DNA from: Syntrophomonas sp.
GTDB lineage: Bacteria > Bacillota > Syntrophomonadia > Syntrophomonadales > Syntrophomonadaceae
Direction: 5' to 3'
DNA: 47,974 nucleotides
NCBI GenBank assembly: GCA_028709585.1
Contig: JAQVWS010000003.1
Span: 1 to 47,974 of the forward strand
Both the position numbers and the translations under genes were made by a program. Below the pieces are notes generated by a model that was given only the letters and a program-made list of their open reading frames with translations, was not told the origin of the DNA and ran no database searches. Below, in pieces: positions 8,474-18,728 of the stretch (position 1 is its first letter; each line of letters opens with the position of its first letter).

Positions 8474-10153
8474 ATGAAAGGAGCTGAAATTTTATTACAC
8501 TGCCTGCAGAAGGAAGGAGTCGATGTAATCTTCGGCTACCCTGGGGGTCAGGCATTACCGATCTACGATGCCTTATATGATTCCCCCATACAGCACATTC
8601 TGGTTCGTCATGAACAGGGTGCTGTACATGCGGCAGATGGATACGCCCGGGCATCCGGCAAAACAGGAGTATGCCTGGCCACTTCGGGACCGGGGGCTAC
8701 CAATCTGGTAACTGGTATTGCCACTGCTTATATGGATTCAATACCTATGGTTGTCTTGACTGGACAGGTAGGAAGCTTATTAATAGGCAAAGATGCCTTC
8801 CAGGAGGCAGATATCACCGGTATAACCCTGCCGATAACCAAACATAATTATTTATTGGAAAGAACCGAAGATATATCCCGGATTATTAAGGAAGCCTTTG
8901 TTATAGCCAGAACCAACCGCCCAGGCCCGGTTGTAGTAGATTTGCCCAAAGACTTGATGGAAAAAACCATAGATTTTAAGGACGACACTGAAGAAGTCCA
9001 TATAAGGGGCTATCGGGTTATGAAGGGGGTTAACTCCGGACAGATAATTGCTGCGGCAGAGATGATTAACCAGTCGGAAAGACCGGTGATATACGCCGGC
9101 GGCGGAGTAGTTGCTTCCGGAGCGGCACCTGAAATGAAAGAATTTGCAGAAAAAATGAAGATCCCTGTAACTACTACCTTAATGGGTATGGGGGCTTTCC
9201 CGGGCACCAATTATCTGGCCCTGGGAATGCTGGGCATGCATGGTACCCGCTCTGCTAATTATGCTATTGGAGAATGCGATGTGCTTATTGCACTTGGGGT
9301 CAGGTTTGATGACCGGGTGACAGCCAAGATTCAGCACTTTGCACCTAAAGCTTCTGTTATTCATATTGACATTGATGCGGCTGAGATCGGTAAAAATATG
9401 GATGTAGATGTACCTATTGTGAGTGATGTTAAAGAGGCTTTGCGATTATTAATACCCAGGTTGCAGGCGCGCGAGGAGTATAGTGAATGGCACCAGACTA
9501 TTTCCCGCTGGAAAGAAGAGTATCCGCTTAATTATGGCAGCTCTTCCGAGGGACGAATTATGCCCCAGTATGTTGTGGAAAAGATATATGAAGTTACCCA
9601 GGGAGATGCCATCATTACTACTGAGGTAGGACAAAACCAAATGTGGGCTGCCCAGTATTATAAATTTAAGCAGCCGCGTACTTTTTTGACCTCAGGCGGA
9701 TTAGGCACCATGGGTTATGGATTTCCTGCTGCCATTGGTGCTAAAATAGCCTGTCCTGAAATGAGAGTAATAGATATTGCAGGAGATGGCAGCATCCAGA
9801 TGAATATTCAGGAACTGGGAACAGCTATGCAGTATAAACTGCCGGTTGTTATATGCATCCTCAATAATCACTTCCTGGGCATGGTTCGCCAATGGCAGGG
9901 ATTGTTTTACAACAGGCGTTATTCGCATACCGATATGACTCACCAGCCTGATTTTGTTAAATTAGCTGAAGCATATGGGGCAGTAGGAATAAGGGTTACT
10001 AAGAGTGAGGATGTTGAAGAAGCGCTTAAGAAAGCATTTCAGATTGATGATCGTCCGGTTATCATTGACTTCTGGGTGGAACGGGAGGCCAATGTATATC
10101 CTATGGTACCGCCGGGAGGCTCCCTGCAAAATATGCTCGGAGGTGAGGAGTAA
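8474..10153 (+). CDS. ilvB: Acetolactate synthase large subunit
   Basis: 'MKGAEILLHCLQKEGVDVIFGYPGGQALPIYDALYD', TPP motif 'GDGSIQMNIQELGTAMQYKLPVVICILNN'; start assigned to ATG after GGAGGTGATAGGAG (GTG 8468 also possible). Confidence 0.96.
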   Translation: MKGAEILLHCLQKEGVDVIFGYPGGQALPIYDALYDSPIQHILVRHEQGAVHAADGYARASGKTGVCLATSGPGATNLVTGIATAYMDSIPMVVLTGQVGSLLIGKDAFQEADITGITLPITKHNYLLERTEDISRIIKEAFVIARTNRPGPVVVDLPKDLMEKTIDFKDDTEEVHIRGYRVMKGVNSGQIIAAAEMINQSERPVIYAGGGVVASGAAPEMKEFAEKMKIPVTTTLMGMGAFPGTNYLALGMLGMHGTRSANYAIGECDVLIALGVRFDDRVTAKIQHFAPKASVIHIDIDAAEIGKNMDVDVPIVSDVKEALRLLIPRLQAREEYSEWHQTISRWKEEYPLNYGSSSEGRIMPQYVVEKIYEVTQGDAIITTEVGQNQMWAAQYYKFKQPRTFLTSGGLGTMGYGFPAAIGAKIACPEMRVIDIAGDGSIQMNIQELGTAMQYKLPVVICILNNHFLGMVRQWQGLFYNRRYSHTDMTHQPDFVKLAEAYGAVGIRVTKSEDVEEALKKAFQIDDRPVIIDFWVEREANVYPMVPPGGSLQNMLGGEE

Positions 10154-10635
10154 TGAATAAACATACTCTGGCTGTTACTGTTGAGAATAAACCGGGGGTA
10201 CTTACCCGTGTAACCACCTTGTTTCGCAGAAGGGGTTACAACATCGATAGCCTTACGGTTGGAACTACAGAAAATCCTGGTATATCCAGAATGACCATTG
10301 TAGTTGAGGGAGATGATAAGGTTATTGAACAAGTCACTAAACAGCTTTATAAACTAGTTGATGTCTGCAAGGTAGTTGATATAACCAGAGAAAATTCTGT
10401 AGACCGTGAACTAGCAATGATTAAGGTAAAAGCAGACAATAATGTGAGAGCAGAAATTGTTCAACTGGTGGATATCTTTCGGGCACGTATAGTGGATATT
10501 GGGCGTAATTCTTTAATTGTTGAGGCCACTGGTGACCGTCGCAAGATAGATGCTTTGGAGGATTCATTGAGGCCTTTCGGCATTATTGAACTGGTTCGTA
10601 CCGGTAAGATTGCCATGTTACGCGGGATCAAGTAG
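10153..10635 (+). CDS. ilvN: Acetolactate synthase small subunit (ACT domain)
   Basis: 'HTLAVTVENKPGVLTRVTTLFRRRGYNIDSLTVG'; TAATG overlap with ilvB. Confidence 0.95.
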   Translation: MNKHTLAVTVENKPGVLTRVTTLFRRRGYNIDSLTVGTTENPGISRMTIVVEGDDKVIEQVTKQLYKLVDVCKVVDITRENSVDRELAMIKVKADNNVRAEIVQLVDIFRARIVDIGRNSLIVEATGDRRKIDALEDSLRPFGIIELVRTGKIAMLRGIK

Positions 10636-10679
10636 TTAACGATTTTATTATTATTAAAAAATAAGGAGGAAATTTCATA

Positions 10680-11684
10680 ATGGCAAAAATGTATTATGAT
10701 GCTGACGCAAATCTGGATCTTTTAAAAGGTAAAACTGTAGCGGTAATAGGATTTGGCTCCCAGGGTCATGCCCAGGCTCAGAACCTTAATGACAGCGGCG
10801 TAAAGGTGGTAGTAGGGCTGAGAAAGCCCTTTGATGAAGCTACCCAGCGGGAATGGGACAAAGTAATTGCAGCTGGAATTGAAGTTATGACAACTGCCGA
10901 AGCAGCTGCTGCAGGTGACATTATTCAGATTTTAGTTCCAGATGAATTGCAGTCCAGAGTGTATAAGGAAGAGATTCAGCCTTACCTTAAGGAAGGCAAT
11001 GCGCTCTGTTTTTCTCATGGGTTTAACATTCATTTTGGTCAGATAGTTCCTCCTGCTTTTGTAGATGTATTTATGATAGCCCCCAAAGGGCCTGGACATA
11101 TGGTAAGACGAACTTATGAACAAGGCGCCGGGGTTCCTGCCATAGTTGCCGTAGAGCAGGATTATACAGGCAAAGCCATGGATCTGGGCCTGGCTTATGC
11201 TTGCGGAATTGGTGCTACCCGGGCCGGGGTTATTGAAACTACTTTCAAAGAGGAGACGGAAACCGACCTGTTTGGGGAACAGTGTGTATTATGCGGCGGA
11301 GTTACCCAACTTGTAAAAATGGGATTCGAAACCCTGGTGGAAGCTGGCTATCAGCCTGAAATCGCATATTTTGAGTGTTTCCATGAATTAAAACTGATTG
11401 TTGATCTGATGAACGAAGGCGGCATGAGTAAGATGCGTCACTCCATAAGCGACACTGCCGAATGGGGCGATTATATAAAGGGACCCGATATTATTGGTGA
11501 GGAAACCAGGTGGGCTATGGAAGAAGCACTGGCAGACATTCAGAATGGCACTTTCGCCAAAAACTGGATACTGGAAAATATGGTAGGTCGTCCCCAATTC
11601 AATGCTCTGAGGAAACAGAATAAAGAACATTTAATAGAAGAGGTTGGAGCAGAGTTGCGCAGTATGATGTCCTGGTTAAAATAA
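10680..11684 (+). CDS. ilvC: Ketol-acid reductoisomerase
   Basis: '[31 protein letters not shown]', '[23 protein letters not shown]'. Confidence 0.97.
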   Translation: MAKMYYDADANLDLLKGKTVAVIGFGSQGHAQAQNLNDSGVKVVVGLRKPFDEATQREWDKVIAAGIEVMTTAEAAAAGDIIQILVPDELQSRVYKEEIQPYLKEGNALCFSHGFNIHFGQIVPPAFVDVFMIAPKGPGHMVRRTYEQGAGVPAIVAVEQDYTGKAMDLGLAYACGIGATRAGVIETTFKEETETDLFGEQCVLCGGVTQLVKMGFETLVEAGYQPEIAYFECFHELKLIVDLMNEGGMSKMRHSISDTAEWGDYIKGPDIIGEETRWAMEEALADIQNGTFAKNWILENMVGRPQFNALRKQNKEHLIEEVGAELRSMMSWLK

Positions 11685-11730
11685 ATCAAGGCTATACGGC
11701 CAATATGTTTAATATTAATACTATTTAAGC

Positions 11731-11760
11731 TATTAAGGGTTGGGATGTCTCAATCCTTAA
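11731..11760 (+). terminator. Stem-loop between ilvC and leuC
   Basis: TTAAGGGTTG-ggatgtct-CAATCCTTAA. Confidence 0.45.
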
Positions 11761-11771
11761 TTTAATTATAC

Positions 11772-11798
11772 CTAGGAATTAGATTTATCTAATTCTAG
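11772..11798 (+). promoter_or_regulatory. AT-rich palindromic hairpin upstream of leuC
   Basis: CTAGGAATTAGAT-tt-ATCTAATTCTAG, one bulged G. Confidence 0.4.
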
Positions 11799-11836
11799 CC
11801 GGACAGAAAATTTATACGATTATTGGAGGACTTTTT

Positions 11837-13105
11837 ATGGGAATGACTATCAGCCAGAAAATTCTGGCCGCACATACCGATAAGGATTTTGTTGAGGCGG
11901 GAGAGCTTATCAATTGTAAGCTGGACGTAGTCCTTGGTAATGACATAACTGCCCCCATAGCCATTTCCGAGTTTCATAAACTTGAGTTAAATAAGGTTTT
12001 TGATAAGGAAAGCATCGTGCTGGTGCCAGATCACTTTGTACCCAACAAGGATATTAAATCTGCCGAGCAATGCAAGACAATGCGTGATTTTGTCAAGCAA
12101 TATGGTATTAAAAACTACTTTGAAGTGGGACAGATGGGTATAGAGCATTGTTTGTTGCCGGAACAAGGTTTGGTAGGTCCCGGTGATCTAATAATCGGTG
12201 CTGATTCCCATACTTGCACTTACGGAGCCCTGGGAGCATTTGCTACCGGGGTTGGGTCCACCGATATGGGTGCGGCTATGGCAACGGGGGAAGCCTGGTT
12301 CAAGGTACCTGAGAGCATTAAGTTTATTTATTACGGGAAGATCCCCCAATGGGTAAGTGGCAAGGATTTCATACTGCATGCCATAGGAGACATCGGAGGC
12401 GACGGTGCCCGCTACATGTCCATGGAATTTACTGGTGAGGCTATTAGCCGCTTATCAATGGACAGCCGTTTTTCATTATGCAACATGGCTATTGAAGCAG
12501 GAGGGAAGAATGGCATTATTGCGGTAGATGAGGTTACTCTGGATTATATCAAAGGCCGGCTTAAGCGACCCTACCAGATCCACTATTCTGATCCGGATGC
12601 TGTTTATGCACAGACGATAGAGTATAATGTGGCTGAAATGGAGCCGTTAGTTGCTTTTCCTCACTTACCTGAGAACACCCGGCCGGTAAGCCAGGCTGCA
12701 GGAGTTTTAATCGATCAGGTTGTAATTGGCTCCTGTACTAATGGCAGGCTTGAGGATCTGGCCATAGCAGCTTCTATTCTAAAGGGGAACAAGGTCCATT
12801 CTGAATTAAGAGTTATTATCCTGCCGGGCACCCAGGCAATATATCTGGAAGCTTTGCGCAGGGGATACATCGAGATCTTTATTGAAGCCGGGGCAGTTGT
12901 CAGTACTCCTACCTGCGGGCCTTGCCTGGGAGGGTACATGGGCATTCTGGCCAAAGGAGAAAAGGCTCTGGCTACCACTAATCGCAATTTTGTGGGCAGG
13001 ATGGGGGACCCCACCAGTGAGGTCTACCTTTGTAACCCGGCAGTAGCAGCAGCCAGTGCCTTAAAGGGTCAGATAACGCCACCCTGGGAAATGGTGCTGA
13101 AATAG
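11837..13105 (+). CDS. leuC: 3-isopropylmalate dehydratase large subunit (HACN/LeuC family)
   Basis: '[44 protein letters not shown]', '[22 protein letters not shown]', '[18 protein letters not shown]'. Confidence 0.93.
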   Translation: MGMTISQKILAAHTDKDFVEAGELINCKLDVVLGNDITAPIAISEFHKLELNKVFDKESIVLVPDHFVPNKDIKSAEQCKTMRDFVKQYGIKNYFEVGQMGIEHCLLPEQGLVGPGDLIIGADSHTCTYGALGAFATGVGSTDMGAAMATGEAWFKVPESIKFIYYGKIPQWVSGKDFILHAIGDIGGDGARYMSMEFTGEAISRLSMDSRFSLCNMAIEAGGKNGIIAVDEVTLDYIKGRLKRPYQIHYSDPDAVYAQTIEYNVAEMEPLVAFPHLPENTRPVSQAAGVLIDQVVIGSCTNGRLEDLAIAASILKGNKVHSELRVIILPGTQAIYLEALRRGYIEIFIEAGAVVSTPTCGPCLGGYMGILAKGEKALATTNRNFVGRMGDPTSEVYLCNPAVAAASALKGQITPPWEMVLK

Positions 13106-13154
13106 ATGGCTAATAAATTTGCATAGACGGTATGAAATCCGAAGGAGGGTTTTT

Positions 13155-13643
13155 ATGAAATTTACCGGCAAGGTTCATAAGTTTGGCAACAATATAGATA
13201 CCGATGTTATTATACCGGCCAGGTATTTGAACAGCTCTGACCCGGCAGAACTGGCGCTTCATTGCCTGGAAGACCTTGATAAAGAATTTGCTCAAAAGGT
13301 CAAACCAGGAGATATTATCGTAGCTGAGAAGAATTTTGGCTGCGGAAGTTCACGGGAACATGCACCGATTGCTATTATGGCAGCCGGGGTGTCATGTGTA
13401 ATCGCTCATTCATTTGCCAGGATATTCTATCGCAACTCCATAAATACTGGTTTACCCATATTTGAATCAGCTGCAGCCTCTGAGGCCTTAAAAAATGGCG
13501 ACGAAATAGAAGTGGAACTGGAAACCGGCTTGATTAAAAATATAAAAACCGGAGCTCAATATAAAGCCACCGCTTTCCCTGGTTTCATGCAAGATATTAT
13601 TTCCCAAGGCGGGCTAATCAATTATGTGAAGAATAGGGGGTAA
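13155..13643 (+). CDS. leuD: 3-isopropylmalate dehydratase small subunit
   Basis: '[25 protein letters not shown]', '[15 protein letters not shown]'; start moved from 13119 to ATG after GAAGGAGGG. Confidence 0.94.
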   Translation: MKFTGKVHKFGNNIDTDVIIPARYLNSSDPAELALHCLEDLDKEFAQKVKPGDIIVAEKNFGCGSSREHAPIAIMAAGVSCVIAHSFARIFYRNSINTGLPIFESAAASEALKNGDEIEVELETGLIKNIKTGAQYKATAFPGFMQDIISQGGLINYVKNRG

Positions 13644-13647
13644 CAGC

Positions 13648-14736
13648 ATGTATAGAATTGCATTGCTGCCAGGGGATGGAATTGGTACGGAGATAATACC
13701 GGAGGCTGTAAAAGCCTTACAGGCAATCGGGGATAAATTCGGCCATGAATTTGAATTTAACCAGGCGCTGATTGGTGGGGCAGCTTATGATGCTACAGGC
13801 CAACCGCTGCCGCCCGGCACCCTCTCTCTCTGCCGGGATTCAGATGCGATTTTGCTGGGCGCTATCGGCGGCCCCCAATGGGATAATCTGCCCGTCCATT
13901 TACGCCCGGAAATAGGAGGGTTATTACCCTTAAGAAAGGAACTGGGCTTGTTTGCCAACCTGCGCCCCTGTTTGCTCTATTCGGGTTTAGCACAGGCTTC
14001 CACTCTGAAAGAGGAAGTCATTAACGGGGTTGACCTGATGGTGATCCGCGAGCTTACCGGGGGGCTTTATTTCGGAGCAAAAAGCCGGGAAGCAACCCCT
14101 GACGGAGGCCAGAAAGCCACTGATGTGCTAACCTATTCCACCTTTGAGATCGAAAGGATTGTGCGGTTTGCCTATGGTACGGCTCGTAAGCGCCGCCATC
14201 GGCTTTGTTCGGTGGACAAGGCCAACGTTCTGGAAAGCTCGCGTTTGTGGCGGGAAACAGTAACCGAACTGGCTAAAGAGTATCCGGATGTTGAAACCAG
14301 CCATATGTATGTGGATAATTGCTCCATGCAGCTCATTCGCAATCCCCGACAGTTTGATGTAATTGTGACCGAGAATATGTTCGGGGACATATTGACTGAC
14401 GAAGCCTCTATGTTGACCGGCTCCATCGGCATGTTGCCCAGTGCCTCCATTGGCGGACAAGTTGGTCTATACGAACCTTCACACGGCAGCGCTCCCGACA
14501 TAGCCGGGCAGAGCAAGGCCAATCCCCTGGCAACCATATTATCAGCCGCCATGATGCTGCGTTACTCTTTCAATTTAGAAGCAGAAGCTATTATGATTGA
14601 GCAGGCTGTACACCAGGTTATAGAGGATGGCTATCGTACCCCCGACCTTATGGAAACAGGCAAAAAACTGGTTAATACCGTTCAGATGGGAGAAATGGTA
14701 AAGGAGAATATTGAAAAGCAGTGTATTGAAGGATGA
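13648..14736 (+). CDS. leuB: 3-isopropylmalate dehydrogenase
   Basis: '[21 protein letters not shown]', '[27 protein letters not shown]...[15 protein letters not shown]'. Confidence 0.97.
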   Translation: MYRIALLPGDGIGTEIIPEAVKALQAIGDKFGHEFEFNQALIGGAAYDATGQPLPPGTLSLCRDSDAILLGAIGGPQWDNLPVHLRPEIGGLLPLRKELGLFANLRPCLLYSGLAQASTLKEEVINGVDLMVIRELTGGLYFGAKSREATPDGGQKATDVLTYSTFEIERIVRFAYGTARKRRHRLCSVDKANVLESSRLWRETVTELAKEYPDVETSHMYVDNCSMQLIRNPRQFDVIVTENMFGDILTDEASMLTGSIGMLPSASIGGQVGLYEPSHGSAPDIAGQSKANPLATILSAAMMLRYSFNLEAEAIMIEQAVHQVIEDGYRTPDLMETGKKLVNTVQMGEMVKENIEKQCIEG

Positions 14737-14801
14737 TAAGGACGCCAGAAATGATAATGTAAAATTGTCCTCAGGGTAATATTCAGATATAAAAAGCGGA
14801 A

Positions 14802-14842
14802 AAGAGAGCGACAGAAATTTAATCTGCGGCTCTCTTGTTTTG
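14802..14842 (+). terminator. Intrinsic terminator downstream of leuB
   Basis: AAGAGAGCGACAGA / TCTGCGGCTCTCTT stem then TGTTTTG. Confidence 0.65.
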
Positions 14843-14914
14843 TGAACAGTCCCATGCTATAATAAATATTTGGAGAAATAATAATAAGGTCATAAAAATA
14901 TCCAACTATACTAT

Positions 14915-14932
14915 AGCATAACCGGTTATGCT
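14915..14932. promoter_or_regulatory. Perfect 18-bp palindrome, operator candidate
   Basis: AGCATAACCGGTTATGCT, 10 nt upstream of TATAAT at 14942-14947. Confidence 0.5.
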
Positions 14933-14972
14933 TGTAAAGCGTATAATTTTATTTGTTGGGAGGGATTTACGA

Positions 14973-15464
14973 ATGTCTTTACCTGCCGTTTTTCATTCTT
15001 TAGATTTGATACGTACGGAAAACAGGATTCATGAACTGCTGCTATGTAATGAAGTGCTGAAAAAACAAGGCTTGGTTTTATCTTTTTCAGATGCCGAGGA
15101 AATCATGGCAGTCAGGGGTCGCGTTTTAAAGAACCAGGAGAGAATTGAACTTGATATCAACGTAAGTAAAACACTTTTATATCAAATGGCCCAATCCAGT
15201 TATGTGAATCCAGAGAATTATGTGGCAACCGTCAATGATATGTATGGAATCTTTCATTATATTAAAAATGCTACCTCTGATCTGGTAAGCGATGAGGAGG
15301 TTATTGATGCAATCGTAGTTTACTACAATCAGGTCTGTGGCGGGTCGACAGAATTTCTGATGGGTAAAGGAATTGAGAAGATTCTGGCCAATTACCATCA
15401 GGGAAGAAATATGACCGATATTATAAATGAGAGGGAGGAAATCTATTGGCGCTTAAGCGAGTAG
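14973..15464 (+). CDS. DUF6323-like uncharacterised protein
   Basis: 'NRIHELLLCNEVLKKQGLVLSFSDAEEIMAVRGRVLKNQERIEL' resembles family from memory; start set to ATG after GGGAGGG. Confidence 0.6.
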   Translation: MSLPAVFHSLDLIRTENRIHELLLCNEVLKKQGLVLSFSDAEEIMAVRGRVLKNQERIELDINVSKTLLYQMAQSSYVNPENYVATVNDMYGIFHYIKNATSDLVSDEEVIDAIVVYYNQVCGGSTEFLMGKGIEKILANYHQGRNMTDIINEREEIYWRLSE

Positions 15465-16825
15465 AGGGCAGTCGAGAAGATCATAATGATGAAGCTAGTC
15501 TGGTGGTACAATCGGAAAAGGATGCTTTTGAAATCGGGGTTGCTTCAATACTGATAAGATTAATATCCAGGTATACATTTGGAGAGAGCAGTTCGGTAAA
15601 AGTTGAAACGGCTTCAAATATTCTTAATTCAATTTACTATGCTATCGATGTTTATAATGCCAGTCTTAGTAAAAATGTTGATTGTACGGTGATTGAGCAA
15701 CCCACGACAACAGACGAGATGTACAAGCGAGGCATGGAATTAATTGAGGCCTATGTTGAAGAAGCCAGGCAGCTTTATACGGAAATATTTCGTGATAAAC
15801 TGAATTTGCCTCTGGAAATATATAATGAGACCTTAATGGATGCGTTGCCGGCTTTTTTCAAGACCTATGATATTACCTTTGCTGCCAACAATACCCTGAC
15901 CAGCATGGATTACCCACTGGTATTTGATGATATGTCGAAGGAAGGGATTTTATATATCAAACAATGGCTAGCGACATTGAAGATCGAGACCCAGTTTTGC
16001 AAGTGTCTGGAGATGGACAGCGTCATAGAATTCCTGGAAGCTTATGGGCACAAATATGGCTTTGATTATAAGAACATGCCTATTAACTTATTCTCGGTGC
16101 TCTTTGAGCAATCAATCTTTTCGGTTTTTTCCGGTCATAATGAGGTGGGCTTGACAATTACCACAAGTGATTTTAACCGTATAAGTTTTTATGTAAAAGG
16201 CAAGAATCAGCAGCAGATACAAAATCTTATAGATCTGGCGGTTAAACAGATTATTTATAAGTTTGGCATAATAAATTCAGAACTTATAGAATATATGAAT
16301 CGTTATAAGGAATTGTTTTTGGTTCGGGTTGTAAACTCTCATAGTAATGATAATTTATCACAAATGGTGGTAATCGATGGGTTTGATCCCTATTTAAACA
16401 AGATTATTTATACTGATGGGGTGAGTATGAGCGATAAACAATTCAGAAATGTAATTAATCAGGTCAAAGCCTGCGATAAGGTAAGCGATAAGACCAGAAT
16501 TGTCTCCGCTTGTGTTCACTCATTGCAAGATTTCATAGATCTTTTAGGGGCAGGCTGTTTTTTTGATGATGAATATATAGCAGTGCTGGGGCTGCTGGGT
16601 GATTCTGAACTTGCCATCCTGGGAGAAATGGTATTCCAAGAAGAATTGAGATGCGGTGTTTTCAAGTTATTGCCGGAAAGGACCAGCATATTCAAGCAAA
16701 ATGCACGCGCAGAATGGCAGCTAAACTATATTGATTTCATATTCGATTTAGACCTAAACAGAAGAAAAATTGTAGAAGAATTAATTAATGAAATTACGGT
16801 TGAAGTTGATGCCGGGAAAGTATAG
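15446..16825 (+). CDS. DUF6179-like uncharacterised protein
   Basis: 459 aa, TTG start with GGGAGG RBS inside the previous gene; 'RYTFGESSSVKVETASNILNSIYYAIDVYN'. Confidence 0.6.
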   Translation: MALKRVEGSREDHNDEASLVVQSEKDAFEIGVASILIRLISRYTFGESSSVKVETASNILNSIYYAIDVYNASLSKNVDCTVIEQPTTTDEMYKRGMELIEAYVEEARQLYTEIFRDKLNLPLEIYNETLMDALPAFFKTYDITFAANNTLTSMDYPLVFDDMSKEGILYIKQWLATLKIETQFCKCLEMDSVIEFLEAYGHKYGFDYKNMPINLFSVLFEQSIFSVFSGHNEVGLTITTSDFNRISFYVKGKNQQQIQNLIDLAVKQIIYKFGIINSELIEYMNRYKELFLVRVVNSHSNDNLSQMVVIDGFDPYLNKIIYTDGVSMSDKQFRNVINQVKACDKVSDKTRIVSACVHSLQDFIDLLGAGCFFDDEYIAVLGLLGDSELAILGEMVFQEELRCGVFKLLPERTSIFKQNARAEWQLNYIDFIFDLDLNRRKIVEELINEITVEVDAGKV

Positions 16826-16902
16826 TGTATTTAACACATGCGAATATACTGGGTTTTACTTTTTCTGATTGAGTTATATTGTTGCACTAATGTACAGGGG
16901 GA

Positions 16903-17904
16903 ATGAAGATGAAAGCCATGATTATGGCAGCCGGAGTGGGGTCCAGGCTGATGCCCATGACCATTGAGATACCCAAGCCAATGATTGCGATGGCTAATCG
17001 GCCTTTAATGGCTAACACCGTAAAGCTTTTACAGAAACACGGATTTAACGATATTATTTGTAATCTTCATTACCATGCTGATAGTATCAGAAATTACTTC
17101 GGGGACGGACAACCCTGGGGGGTATCCATGCAATATTCTTTGGAAAAAGAGCTTATGGGAACTGCCGGAGGAGTCAAGCGCTGTGAATGGTTTCTGGATG
17201 ATACCTTTGTTATTATAAGCGGTGATGCTTTGACAGATATTGATATTGCCCGGCTGGTTCAGGATCACCAGCGTAAAGGAGCTCTGGCAACTATTGCCCT
17301 CAAAGAAGTAGATGATGTTGAGAACTATGGGATTGTTATATGCGATGAGGATGGCCTTATCCAGAACTTTCAGGAGAAGCCCCGGTCTGAGCAGGCTTTA
17401 AGCAGGGTAGCCAATACCGGGATCTATGTCTTTGAGCCTGAGATATTTCAATACATACCCGCCGGGCAGTTTTACGACTTCGGGAAACAGGTATTTCCAC
17501 ATCTGGTAAAGGCTAAATGCCCATTTTATGGGATAGCTGTTGATGATTACTGGTGCGATGTTGGCAATATTGATACCTATCGTCAGGCCAATGCAGATAT
17601 CCTGGCCGGCAAAGTACGCGCGGAGATAGCAGGAACCCTGACTTCTCTTAATAATGGAAGCATACTATTAATGGGGGAAAACAGCCAGGTGAGCCCAAAT
17701 GCAGCTCTGGAAGGAAATGTAGTAATTGGCTGCGGATGCAGGGTTGGGGATAATGTCAAGATTTGTGATTCAGTAATATGGAATGATACCATTATCGCAG
17801 ATGGCAGTATTATTAAAGGAGCCGTTGTTGGTTCCAACTGCATAATCGGGTCAGGCCATGAACTGGAAAAGGGCACAGTAGTTGCCAGCGGTTCATCGAG
17901 ATAG
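16903..17904 (+). CDS. Sugar-phosphate nucleotidyltransferase (mannose-1-phosphate guanylyltransferase-like)
   Basis: 'MKAMIMAAGVGSRLMPMTIEIPKPMIAMANRPLM', C-terminal left-handed beta-helix hexapeptide-like repeats. Confidence 0.88.
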   Translation: MKMKAMIMAAGVGSRLMPMTIEIPKPMIAMANRPLMANTVKLLQKHGFNDIICNLHYHADSIRNYFGDGQPWGVSMQYSLEKELMGTAGGVKRCEWFLDDTFVIISGDALTDIDIARLVQDHQRKGALATIALKEVDDVENYGIVICDEDGLIQNFQEKPRSEQALSRVANTGIYVFEPEIFQYIPAGQFYDFGKQVFPHLVKAKCPFYGIAVDDYWCDVGNIDTYRQANADILAGKVRAEIAGTLTSLNNGSILLMGENSQVSPNAALEGNVVIGCGCRVGDNVKICDSVIWNDTIIADGSIIKGAVVGSNCIIGSGHELEKGTVVASGSSR

Positions 17905-17921
17905 AGTGTTTAAGGCAGCCA

Positions 17922-17959
17922 AAAGGAGTGACAGGGTTTTAGCCTGGACCACTCCTTTA
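17922..17959. terminator. Bidirectional terminator between convergent genes
   Basis: AAAGGAGTGACAGG-gttttag-CCTGGACCACTCCTTT. Confidence 0.7.
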
Positions 17960-17974
17960 TTTACTAAGATAATT

Positions 17975-18580
17975 CTATTGGGCGGAACTGTCATGCAATA
18001 AGCTGTCAAAGTTTTCATCAAGTATATTAATATCCACTGCTTTAATCTGGGTAAGCGTTTGAGAATCGATGGGGGACATATTAAATATACGAAGCTGTCC
18101 GTTTTCTTTTATCAGCAAAGCGGTCTCCATGCCGTTATCTTTTCCGTTTTCCTTAAACATATATACCACTATGGCGCTTAATTCTCCGATTTTAGTATAA
18201 TCTTCCAATATTTCTATGGAAACCCCTTTGGGGATGGTATTTTCTTTTTCTATGTCGGCAATTATTTTACTTATATCAGACTCAATCTGGGCTCTTTGTT
18301 CCAGGAGTTGTGCGGGTGACATACCGGCATAATCAGGTAAAAAGCGTACCGACCAAAATACGCTAAGATTTTTGGCTACAGTATCAAAATCGCGCTCAAA
18401 ATAAGCCTGATAAAAATTATTTACCGTTTTTTCCGGAGGGGATGTGTCTACATAGGCGGCATACCAATACATTGATGCCAGAAGGGCTATAATTACTACA
18501 AAAATAAATCGGGGTACCCCAGGTCTAAACGGTTTATCTTCAAGAAGCCGAGGATCAGTTTCGTGAGAAGCATTATCCAA
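17975..18580 (-). CDS. Membrane-anchored NTF2-like uncharacterised protein
   Basis: Single TM 'PRFIFVVIIALLASMYWYAAYV' then 'PEKTVNNFYQAYFERDFDTVAKNL'. Confidence 0.55.
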   Translation of the reverse strand: MDNASHETDPRLLEDKPFRPGVPRFIFVVIIALLASMYWYAAYVDTSPPEKTVNNFYQAYFERDFDTVAKNLSVFWSVRFLPDYAGMSPAQLLEQRAQIESDISKIIADIEKENTIPKGVSIEILEDYTKIGELSAIVVYMFKENGKDNGMETALLIKENGQLRIFNMSPIDSQTLTQIKAVDINILDENFDSLLHDSSAQ

Positions 18581-18728
18581 TTTTGCAATTCCTCCATTTC
18601 AATACGATATAATAAATATTGTACTCTTTTTAGCCTGGATAAACAATTAAAAGGGCAGGATAATAGTGAAATTCATAGTAAGCGACAATTAATTACTAAA
18701 AAACGGAATTATACCAGGGGGATGACAA

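Noticed and set aside
14165-14552. Overlapping minus-strand ORFs of 110 and 126 aa in leuB
   Set aside because: Opposite conserved leuB sequence; composition reflects the sense codons.
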